From the NCBI GenBank assembly GCA_964538875.1, contig CAZIHO010000124.1, positions 1 through 9,227 of the forward strand: 9,227 nucleotides of DNA. Reading direction: 5' to 3'. The position numbers and the translations under genes were made by a program. The DNA is from CAZIHO01 sp964538875 (lineage in GTDB: Bacteria; Pseudomonadota; Gammaproteobacteria; Chromatiales; Chromatiaceae). This document shows positions 1 through 5,542 of the stretch, one piece after another. Under the pieces are notes generated by a model, which was given only the letters and a program-made list of their open reading frames with translations, had not been told where the DNA came from and did not search any database. Position 1 is the stretch's first letter. Each line of letters opens with the position of its first letter.

Positions 1-317
1 AATTTCTGACTATTGCTGGCAGCCTTAGCGGGTAGCCGGGCCAGGACTTGGTCCTGCATAGCAGCGATCGCGGTGGTGTAGGCAGTGTTTGTTGCCTGGG
101 AGGGTAGGCCTGATTGTGTCTCGTTCTGTAGTCCAACGAGTACCCGTACCGTTCCATTTTCCGCTAGCAGGGTTTGCAGCCGATCCCAATGTTGGGCGGA
201 GACTTTGTTGGGTTGAGGATTGCCTCCCGCTTCGGTGATGTGCGGGAGAAGCAGACTTAGTGCGCCGGCTAGGAAAATAGGAATCAAACGCTGCTGAAAC
301 AAGCGGAGGGTGTGCAT
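1..317 (-). CDS. Secreted protein N-terminus, probably S8 (subtilisin-like) protease precursor, partial
   Basis: An open frame runs from an ATG at 317 off the left edge, giving 105 codons. The start follows an AGGA Shine-Dalgarno about 8 bases upstream, inside a GGAAACCG stretch that also precedes the OmpA-like gene. Residues 1-30 form a signal peptide: basic residues near the start, a hydrophobic core at about 11-26, and a likely cut after Ala30 (ITEA/GG). After it, residues 56-64 (TVRVLVGLQ) and a later AI-x3-QDQVLARL segment at about 83-95 resemble the inhibitor-I9-like propeptide of secreted subtilisin-family proteases. The catalytic Asp, His and Ser would lie outside the window, so protease identity is inferred from the propeptide alone. 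It is transcribed divergently from purB. Another exported protein with a similar N-terminal domain remains possible. Confidence 0.55.
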   Translation of the reverse strand, partial: MHTLRLFQQRLIPIFLAGALSLLLPHITEAGGNPQPNKVSAQHWDRLQTLLAENGTVRVLVGLQNETQSGLPSQATNTAYTTAIAAMQDQVLARLPAKAASNSQK

Positions 318-365
318 GACGGTTTCCTAACCACGGCTGGGCCTATCCTGGCTATCGGCAGCTCA

Positions 366-381
366 CGCCAATTAATTGGCG
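366..381. promoter_or_regulatory. Perfect 16-bp palindrome, candidate operator
   Basis: CGCCAATTAATTGGCG equals its own reverse complement over all 16 bases. It lies 48 bases upstream of the start of the minus-strand secreted protein gene, between that start and the CRP-like site. Its length and symmetry fit a binding site for a dimeric regulator. No T-run follows on either strand, so a terminator is unlikely. The regulator cannot be named from the sequence. Confidence 0.45.
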
Positions 382-393
382 AAATTAGGGGTT

Positions 394-413
394 ATTGTGA
401 ATCAAATCACATT
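394..413. promoter_or_regulatory. CRP/Vfr-like binding site
   Basis: ATTGTGAATCAAATCACATT contains TGTGA (396-400), six bases, then TCACA (407-411). This is the exact core of the CRP consensus, and the AT-rich flanks also fit. If purB is read from the -35/-10 pair at 438-466 (start near 473), the site centres near -70, a typical class I activator position. If the minus-strand gene is read from the pair at 421-449 (start near 414), the site centres just downstream of its start point, where binding would repress. The motif is seen directly; the target gene and the sign of regulation are inferred. Confidence 0.6.
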
Positions 414-420
414 GTTAGGA

Positions 421-449
421 AATATAGAGATTATTTTTTGACGCTTTAA
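421..449 (-). promoter_or_regulatory. Candidate sigma-70 promoter for the secreted protein gene
   Basis: On the minus strand, TTAAAG (449-444), a 17-base spacer, then TATATT (426-421) resemble -35 and -10 boxes. The predicted start point is near 414, which leaves a leader of about 97 bases containing the CRP-like site and the 16-bp palindrome. The -10 is good and the -35 is moderate. This is pattern matching in AT-rich DNA, hence the low confidence. Confidence 0.3.
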
Positions 450-466
450 TATCTTCCCGGTAAAGG
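438..466 (+). promoter_or_regulatory. Candidate sigma-70 promoter for purB
   Basis: TTGACG (438-443, 5 of 6 to consensus) is followed by 17 bases and TAAAGG (461-466, weak -10). TATTAA-like sequences at 471-479 could be used instead, but with poor spacing. The start point would be near 473, about 125 bases before purB. It overlaps the candidate minus-strand promoter, so the two could compete. Confidence 0.3.
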
Positions 467-597
467 GTAATAGTATTAAAAGTTGTCGTTGCCACTCGCG
501 CTGTTCGACCCGCCTCCCTACAATCCGATCCTTGGCGCGACCCACGACTCCGGCCGGGGCCCGTGTTTCTCTTCAGTCAGCAGCGAGTACCGACACC

Positions 598-1965
598 ATG
601 GACCTTTCGACCTTGACCGCCGTATCTCCCATCGACGGCCGTTATGGCGGCAAAACCGCCGGACTGCGGCCGATCTTCAGCGAATATGGTCTGATGCGTT
701 ATCGGGTGCTAGTGGAGGTGCGCTGGCTGCAAGCGCTGGCGGCGGAACCCGGTATTCCGGAGGTACCGGTGTTTTCCGATGAGGCCAACCAGGTACTGGA
801 CGGCATCCTGGCTGGATTCGGCCTGGGGGACGCCCAGCGGGTCAAGGAGATTGAGCGGACCACCAATCATGACGTCAAGGCAGTGGAGTACTTCCTCAAG
901 GAGAAAATCGCCGGAAATAGGGAATTGACGGCGGTGAGCGAATTTATCCACTTCGCCTGTACTTCCGAGGACATCAACAATTTGGCCCATGCCCTCATGT
1001 TGCGGGAGGGTCGCGAACAAATCTTGTTACCGCACTTGGACCAACTGATCGAGGCGTTGCGCAACCTGGCCCACCAGCATGGCGAGCGGTCCATGCTGGC
1101 CCGTACCCACGGCCAACCCGCGTCACCCACCACCCTGGGCAAGGAAATAGCCAATCTCGGCTATCGGCTGGAACGCCAGCGCCAGGCGCTGGCCCAAGTG
1201 GCCTTGCTCGGCAAGATCAATGGCGCAGTAGGTAACTACAACGCTCACCTGGCAGCCTATCCTGATCTCGATTGGCCCCGATTTTCCCGAGGGTTCGTGG
1301 AATCCCTGGGGCTGGGCTGGAATCCCTACACCACCCAGATCGAGCCCCATGACTATATGGCCGAGCTGTTTCACGCCTTGATCCGCTGCAACAGCATATT
1401 GCTAGATCTATGCAGGGATTTTTGGGGCTATATCTCCCTGGGCTATTTCCGCCAAAAAACTATCGCCGGGGAAGTGGGCTCGTCCACCATGCCCCATAAG
1501 GTGAACCCCATCGACTTCGAGAACGCGGAAGGTAATCTGGGCCTGGCCAACGCGATTTTGGATCATCTGAGCCAGAAACTGCCCATCTCCCGTTGGCAAC
1601 GGGACCTCACGGACTCCACCGTATTGCGCAATCTAGGCGTCGGATTGGCCCATGCGGATCTTGCGTTGCAATCCACCTTGCGCGGGCTGGGCCGGCTGGA
1701 GGCGGACGAGGGTCGCTTGCGGGAGGATTTGGACGCCAACTGGGAAGTGCTGGCGGAACCCATTCAGACCCTGATGCGCCGTCATGGCGTGGATAGGCCC
1801 TATGAGCGTCTGAAGGAACTGACCCGGGGTCAGCGGATTGGACCGGAGGACCTGCGCCGGTTCATCGAGGCATTGGACATTCCGGCGGAAGCCAAGGCGC
1901 GCTTGATCGCCTTGACACCAGCGGGTTACCGGGGCAACGCGGACCAACAGGCGCGCGACTTTTAA
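598..1965 (+). CDS. purB: Adenylosuccinate lyase
   Basis: A lyase of the fumarase/aspartase superfamily. In purine synthesis it cleaves SAICAR to AICAR plus fumarate, and adenylosuccinate to AMP plus fumarate. The 455 residues match the length of E. coli PurB (456). The start MDLSTLTAVSPIDGRYG is the classic PurB N-terminus and fixes the ATG at 598. The frame stays open upstream to a TTG at 532, but that extension has no PurB-like sequence. The signature loop GSSTMPHKVNP lies at residues 294-304, with Ser295 as catalytic base, and ARTHGQP holds His171 as general acid. Both residues carry the same numbers as in E. coli. No strong Shine-Dalgarno is visible. The gene stands alone, with a divergent partner to the left and a convergent one to the right. 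Identification is secure. Confidence 0.97.
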   Translation: MDLSTLTAVSPIDGRYGGKTAGLRPIFSEYGLMRYRVLVEVRWLQALAAEPGIPEVPVFSDEANQVLDGILAGFGLGDAQRVKEIERTTNHDVKAVEYFLKEKIAGNRELTAVSEFIHFACTSEDINNLAHALMLREGREQILLPHLDQLIEALRNLAHQHGERSMLARTHGQPASPTTLGKEIANLGYRLERQRQALAQVALLGKINGAVGNYNAHLAAYPDLDWPRFSRGFVESLGLGWNPYTTQIEPHDYMAELFHALIRCNSILLDLCRDFWGYISLGYFRQKTIAGEVGSSTMPHKVNPIDFENAEGNLGLANAILDHLSQKLPISRWQRDLTDSTVLRNLGVGLAHADLALQSTLRGLGRLEADEGRLREDLDANWEVLAEPIQTLMRRHGVDRPYERLKELTRGQRIGPEDLRRFIEALDIPAEAKARLIALTPAGYRGNADQQARDF

Positions 1966-1972
1966 CCAGGCG

Positions 1973-2012
1973 AAAAAGCAACGGGGCCCTGATGTCAAAC
2001 ATCAGAGCCCCG
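1973..2012 (-). terminator. Rho-independent terminator of the OmpA-like gene, probably shared with purB
   Basis: Bases 1982-1994 pair with 2000-2012 (13-bp stem with one mismatch, 5-base loop, CGGGGC at its foot). On the minus strand the stem is followed by TTGCTTTTT (1981-1973), so the T-run serves the OmpA-like gene, whose stop is at 2054. On the plus strand there is no T-run, but the same hairpin starts 17 bases after the purB stop and could help end that transcript. Confidence 0.75.
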
Positions 2013-2053
2013 AGGCGCGGGCGCGGAGGTCGAAACCCTCGCGCCGGACACCC

Positions 2054-2626
2054 TTACTTGACCGGGTTGATCTCGACGCGACGGTTTTCCGCGCGGCCAG
2101 CTTCGGTCTTGTTGTCCGCGATCGGCATGGTTTCGCCATAGCCGCGGGAATGGAGCTGGCTGGAGGGCACGCCGCGTTTGACCAGACCCTGATAGACGGT
2201 GTTGGCGCGACGCTCGGATAACGCCTGGTTATAGGCGTTGGTGCCCTTGGAGTCGGTGTGGCCGGCGACTTCATAGCGGGCTTTGGTGCCCTTGATTTCC
2301 GGGGCGGCCTGATCCAGCACGGCTTCGCCAGCGCCAGTCAGCCGGGAGGAATCAAACGCGAAGTTCACGCCCTTGACCACATAGCTCTTGTGAACGACCG
2401 GAGGAGGAGGAGGAGGCGGGGCCGATCCGCAGGGCTGCAGGTTCGGCTTGCCATCTTCGGTCTTGTAGCACTCGCCATAAGGGTTGGTCACTGCGCTGTC
2501 CCGCGCGGTGTGGGCGTAAGGCATGTCCGCGGCCAGGATTTGGGTCGATGCCCCAAGGCCGACCATCAGGGCGATGGGGGCCGCCAGCCCGAAGAGCCGT
2601 ACAATCTTCTTCTCTCTCATGATCAT
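2054..2626 (-). CDS. OmpA C-domain periplasmic/outer-membrane-linked protein
   Basis: A 190-residue exported protein that should bind peptidoglycan. A signal peptide spans about residues 1-33 (basic MREKK stretch, hydrophobic core at about 12-27, cut near ILA/AD). A short region with Cys53 and Cys66, possibly a disulfide, follows, then a seven-proline linker (70-76). The OmpA C-terminal domain covers about 82-187. It contains GHTDSKGTNAYNQALSERRA, where Asp125 and Arg140 have the same spacing as the two E. coli OmpA residues that hold diaminopimelate. There is no N-terminal beta-barrel and no lipobox, so it is not full OmpA or clearly Pal. The ATG at 2626 is chosen because AAGGA lies about 9 bases upstream; the frame stays open 101 codons further without OmpA-like sequence. 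The specific role is unknown. Confidence 0.88.
   Translation of the reverse strand: MIMREKKIVRLFGLAAPIALMVGLGASTQILAADMPYAHTARDSAVTNPYGECYKTEDGKPNLQPCGSAPPPPPPPVVHKSYVVKGVNFAFDSSRLTGAGEAVLDQAAPEIKGTKARYEVAGHTDSKGTNAYNQALSERRANTVYQGLVKRGVPSSQLHSRGYGETMPIADNKTEAGRAENRRVEINPVK
2399..2419. repeat. AGG triplet repeat encoding a polyproline linker
   Basis: Five uninterrupted AGG triplets (2402-2416), bounded by CGG triplets, read as seven proline codons on the minus strand inside the OmpA-like gene. The tract joins the Cys-containing N-terminal part to the peptidoglycan-binding domain. Loss or gain of triplets would keep the frame and change only linker length. The plus strand has five closely spaced GG runs. 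Confidence 0.8.
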
Positions 2627-3050
2627 CTGCGGTTTCCTTTTTGGGGTCATAAAAAAACGGTTCCGCGGTCTCCGCCCCTTGGAGTACACGTGGTTGGTCC
2701 AAAATCGGACAGCCGCTGGGGGATGCTGGTCGCCGGCATGCGGCGTTTTGCCGTCCCAAGCGCGCGAGATGCTAGAGTAACAACGCATAACCAGTTGCGA
2801 GGATAGCACGAACCCTTGGTGTGCGCGCAACAAGTTATAGCGATTTCCTGATATTGTGGAGTGTAAAGCCAGGCTGGTGCAAGTGCCAGTCTCGTGCGCC
2901 TGGTGACTCTCGGAGATTGAAATCCCCAAGGTTTATTGAGAATCACTCTAAAGTCTGAACCTCCACCGGGAGGATAATAGACCATTTCCGACCCGGGGTA
3001 GGGTTTGTGGCATCGGTGGTTGTCTATCTAGCATTATTATGGAGGTGGCC
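2627..3050. other. Divergent intergenic region of about 420 bases
   Basis: This stretch separates the minus-strand OmpA-like gene from the plus-strand DUF7931-like gene, and I see no credible coding region in it. It holds a seven-base T-run on the minus strand (2657-2651) just before the OmpA-like start. A short GC hairpin, CGCCG-N5-CGGCG (2731-2745), lies further out. A 5-bp hairpin, CCTCC-N4-GGAGG (2960-2973), lies nearer the right-hand gene. On the minus strand, TTTACA (about 2867-2862) and TATAAC (about 2839-2834) look like promoter boxes, but their 22-base spacing is too long. No riboswitch I know is recognisable. Both promoters should lie here, but I cannot place either confidently. Confidence 0.5.
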
Positions 3051-3569
3051 ATGGACGCGGATGAGTTGAACCGGCGTCGCCTTGGGGAAACCGCCGGGGA
3101 AATACTGCTGACCGATAGCGATGGCTGCCGGTTGGTGAGCGCCCATATGCTCGCGCAAGCTCGGCGGGATTGTTGCCTGTTGACCCGGGATCTGGACCGG
3201 ACCCTGTATGACCAGTCTCCGTTCCTTGACGCGCTTAAGGAATTGGCGTTGCGGGGACGCACGAGCCAGATTCGCATCCTATTACAGGACCATGAGCCGG
3301 CGGTTCAGCGGGGACACCGCTTGTTGGAATTGGCGCGGCGACTGACGTCCAAGATTGAAATTCGTCGTCCCGGCGTCGACTGGCTGCATTTTCCCGAGAG
3401 CTTTTTACTCATTGATGATTCCGGCTATGTGCATCGTGAGCTTTCCACTCGCTATGAGGCCAGCGCCGATTATCATGCGCCCTTGACCGTGCGGCATCTG
3501 CGCAAGCAATTCGATGCCATTTGGGAAACCGCCGAAGAAAACCCGGAAATGCGCCGACTGCATGTCTAG
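3051..3569 (+). CDS. DUF7931-like conserved protein of unknown function
   Basis: A soluble protein of 172 residues with no signal peptide or membrane segment. The ATG at 3051 is preferred over the one at 3039 because GGAGG (3041-3045) lies 5 bases before it, while nothing precedes the earlier ATG. From memory of the family, the sequence matches the gammaproteobacterial group called DUF7931. Its conserved blocks are LYDQSPFLDAL-x8-TSQIRILLQD (52-80), GHRLLELARRL (88-98), FLLIDDSGYVHR (118-129) and FDAIWE (154-159). The alternation of strands and helices recalls a phospholipase-D-like fold, but the HKD catalytic motif is absent, so catalysis should not be assumed. It stands just upstream of fliK, though the promoter between them suggests separate control. 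Function is unknown. Confidence 0.75.
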   Translation: MDADELNRRRLGETAGEILLTDSDGCRLVSAHMLAQARRDCCLLTRDLDRTLYDQSPFLDALKELALRGRTSQIRILLQDHEPAVQRGHRLLELARRLTSKIEIRRPGVDWLHFPESFLLIDDSGYVHRELSTRYEASADYHAPLTVRHLRKQFDAIWETAEENPEMRRLHV

Positions 3570-3633
3570 TCATCCGTCGGACCTGGAGTCGGTGCAAACT
3601 TGGTGGCGGACCCAGCGACCTGATCCGCGCTGG

Positions 3634-3650
3634 TTGGCACGGTTGCTGCT
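3634..3650 (+). promoter_or_regulatory. Sigma-54 (RpoN) -24/-12 promoter of fliK
   Basis: TTGGCACGGTTGCTGCT matches the sigma-54 consensus TTGGCAC-N5-TTGCW except for the first base of the -12 box. The invariant GG (3636-3637) and GC (3648-3649) are separated by exactly 10 bases, as required. The predicted start point near 3661 lies 28 bases before the fliK ATG, which is the first start codon after it in frame. In Pseudomonas and Vibrio, sigma-54 with FleQ/FlrC-type activators drives hook-stage flagellar genes, which fits the gene downstream. The activator site was not identified. Confidence 0.65.
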
Positions 3651-3688
3651 CTGTTCCGAGCATCGCTAGTTTCCACGAGAGCAAGACC

Positions 3689-5071
3689 ATGGCGTTGCTA
3701 GGACTCAATGGGTTGCCGGGGTCGCCAAAGGTCCCAGGAATTTCAGAAACCAAGTTGTCGGCGGCGGGCTACACGGACCCGGAAGCGAGCCTGAATACCC
3801 CCGAGTTTGGGTTGCTGCTGCGCCGGTCCTGGGACGGCGCCGGCGGCTTGATCGAGACGCTTTCTTCTCAAACCTCGGCGCAGGGCGCAGCCGGGACGAC
3901 TCTGGGCTCCGACCTTGGGGCCGGTCAGGCTGCGCCGATGGGGATGACGGCGGCCTGGTCCCAATGGCTGAGTCAGTTTCCTTCCGGGATCGCGGTGGAT
4001 GGGGAAGGTGGCTTGGCCGCGTCCGCCGACCCGCTGCTAATCGGCGATGAACTGCTGGCTGGGCTGCGGACCAAGCTCCAGGACCCGGACCTCCGCTTGG
4101 ACGATTCGATCCTCGATTCACTCATGGCTTGGCTGGATAGCCTACCCCCGGACCAGGCTGACGCAGTTTGGCAATGGTTACAGGGCGGCAATCTGATGCC
4201 GGAGGCGGCAAACGCGCTCCTCGATACTGAGCCGGCGCATCTGGGTGGGGACGCCGGGGCAATTCTGGAGCAGTTGCGGGAGTTGGCGGTGGTACCAGTG
4301 GCCCCGGCGGTTGCCGCGCAGGTCGCTGGTACCTTCGAGGAAGTCAGCCAGGTAGCGGGGGAGGTCGTTGACCCAGAGACCTTGCCGGCTAAGTTTTCCG
4401 TCCTGGATGGAGTGGAGCAGCCGATGCCCCGGTCCCTAAAGGCCCAACTCGCCGCAGCGCCGCCGATTCCCGCTGGCGTCGATTGGGTGGAAAGCCAAGC
4501 CGACCCAACTGACCCGGCCACGGAAACCGCCGGTGTGGATCTAGGCCAAGAGATGCTGCCCACTCAGTTCAGTTCCGGTGGCAGCGGGTCCGCCAGGGAC
4601 GGTGCCGGCCAGGCGGCGACCGCCGCGCCGCGGATTCCGACTCCGGTCGGGCATCCGTCCTGGAACAATGCCTTGGGGGAACGGGTGCTGTGGATGCTGG
4701 GCAAGGACATCCAGTCGGCGGAGATCCATTTAAATCCGCCGGACCTGGGACCGGTGGAAATCCGGGTGATGGTCAACAATGATCAAGCGACCGTGAGTTT
4801 CACCGCCTCCCACGCTTTGACCCGGGATGCACTGGAAAGCGCGATCCCCCGCCTGCGGGAGATGTTGGCCGAGAATCAACTGACCCTGACCCAAGCCAGT
4901 GTCAGCCAGCAGGACGGGGGCCAAAGCCAGGCCCAGGCCCAGCAGGGACAGGGTAGCGGCCAGTCGAGCCCCGGGACGGGCTGGGACAGCGGCGAGGAAG
5001 ATCCGGATGCCGCTCTGGCACTGGCCCAGACCCGCACCACCCTGGTCGGTCTGATCGACGATTTTGCCTGA
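3689..5071 (+). CDS. fliK: Flagellar hook-length control protein FliK
   Basis: FliK is exported through the flagellar type III system; it measures hook length and switches FlhB from hook to filament export. The protein has 460 residues. The first 320 or so are low-complexity, rich in Ala, Gly, Asp and Pro, without a signal peptide, as usual for FliK. The C-terminal hook-control domain spans about 325-411, with the core LNPPDLGPVEIRV (348-360), then TRDALESAIPRLREML and a final LTLTQASVS strand. A Gln/Gly-rich tail follows. The ATG at 3689 sits 28 bases after a predicted sigma-54 start point and has only a weak GAGAG Shine-Dalgarno. An upstream frame extension overlaps the previous gene and looks non-coding. 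No other flagellar gene is in the window, including the small FlhB-C protein often found beside isolated fliK genes. Confidence 0.88.
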   Translation: MALLGLNGLPGSPKVPGISETKLSAAGYTDPEASLNTPEFGLLLRRSWDGAGGLIETLSSQTSAQGAAGTTLGSDLGAGQAAPMGMTAAWSQWLSQFPSGIAVDGEGGLAASADPLLIGDELLAGLRTKLQDPDLRLDDSILDSLMAWLDSLPPDQADAVWQWLQGGNLMPEAANALLDTEPAHLGGDAGAILEQLRELAVVPVAPAVAAQVAGTFEEVSQVAGEVVDPETLPAKFSVLDGVEQPMPRSLKAQLAAAPPIPAGVDWVESQADPTDPATETAGVDLGQEMLPTQFSSGGSGSARDGAGQAATAAPRIPTPVGHPSWNNALGERVLWMLGKDIQSAEIHLNPPDLGPVEIRVMVNNDQATVSFTASHALTRDALESAIPRLREMLAENQLTLTQASVSQQDGGQSQAQAQQGQGSGQSSPGTGWDSGEEDPDAALALAQTRTTLVGLIDDFA

Positions 5072-5250
5072 GGTCCGCGAACTGACGGGGCCATGCCGAG
5101 TCCGCTGCCTCCGCAAGCCCTGAATCCTTCTGCCTGGTCCGGCCGCCCCGCGGCTGGGATCCCGGTCGTATCCCTGGCGGGACCGGCGGTCCGGTCGCTA
5201 TCATGGAATTTTTCGCCATGGCTGACGGGATTTAACCCGGGAGGTGTGCC

Positions 5251-5538
5251 TTGTGGATCCTGAAACTGTTGATCCTCCTCCTGGTGGCGGTCATCGGCGC
5301 CGCCTTGACGGTCGTGAATCCGGAACCGGTGCGACTAGACCTTTATATGGTCAGCTTCCAGTCGCCCTTACCCTTGATCCTAGTGGGCGCCTTGGCGCTG
5401 GGCGGCCTGCTCGGCATCCTGGCCAGTCTGGGCCTGATCTTGCGCATTAAACGGGAGAACCTGAGATTGCGCCGCAAGGCCCATTTGGCCGAGCGGGAGA
5501 TCAGCAACCTGCGTATCCTCCCGATAAAGGATTTATAG
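5251..5538 (+). CDS. lapA: Lipopolysaccharide assembly protein A (DUF1049 family)
   Basis: A small inner-membrane partner of LapB. With FtsH they control LpxC, the committed enzyme of lipid A synthesis. The protein has 95 residues (E. coli LapA 102). It has two membrane helices at about 3-22 and 41-65, with the family motif VNPEPVRLDL between them. A charged, probably coiled-coil cytoplasmic tail spans 66-92. Translation starts at TTG 5251: GGAGG (5240-5244) lies 6 bases before it, and no in-frame ATG or GTG precedes the first helix. It opens a run of four same-strand genes. In many gammaproteobacteria ihfB lies upstream; here fliK does. The 180 bases before it contain no clear promoter, although E. 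coli lapAB is heat-shock controlled. Confidence 0.9.
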   Translation: MWILKLLILLLVAVIGAALTVVNPEPVRLDLYMVSFQSPLPLILVGALALGGLLGILASLGLILRIKRENLRLRRKAHLAEREISNLRILPIKDL

Positions 5539-5542
5539 GCTG

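Noticed and set aside
532..597. 22-codon upstream extension of purB from a TTG codon
   Set aside because: PurB proteins begin right at MDLSTLTAVSPIDGRYG; the extension has no family similarity and no better ribosome binding site.
2627..2929. 101-codon in-frame extension of the OmpA-like gene upstream of its signal peptide
   Set aside because: It would bury the signal peptide, shows no domain-like sequence, and the ATG at 2626 has its own Shine-Dalgarno.
3003..3030. TGGCAT...TTGTC as a second sigma-54 promoter before the DUF7931-like gene
   Set aside because: The GC of the -12 box is missing at the required spacing from GG.
2931..3040. Possible riboswitch before the DUF7931-like gene, including the CCTCC/GGAGG hairpin
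   Set aside because: No conserved core of a cyclic-di-GMP, cobalamin, TPP or other class I know can be recognised, and the hairpin is only five base pairs.
3521..3688. Upstream extension of fliK overlapping the previous gene
   Set aside because: The extension is a shifted frame of the DUF7931-like gene and spacer; the predicted sigma-54 start point lies inside it.
5180..5196. GC hairpin GACCGG-N4-CCGGTC as a fliK terminator
   Set aside because: The stem is short and the nearest T-run is more than ten bases further on.
5093..5263. 56-codon frame in the fliK-lapA gap
   Set aside because: The composition is Pro/Gly/Ala-rich and random-looking, it resembles no family I know, and it overlaps the lapA ribosome binding site and start.
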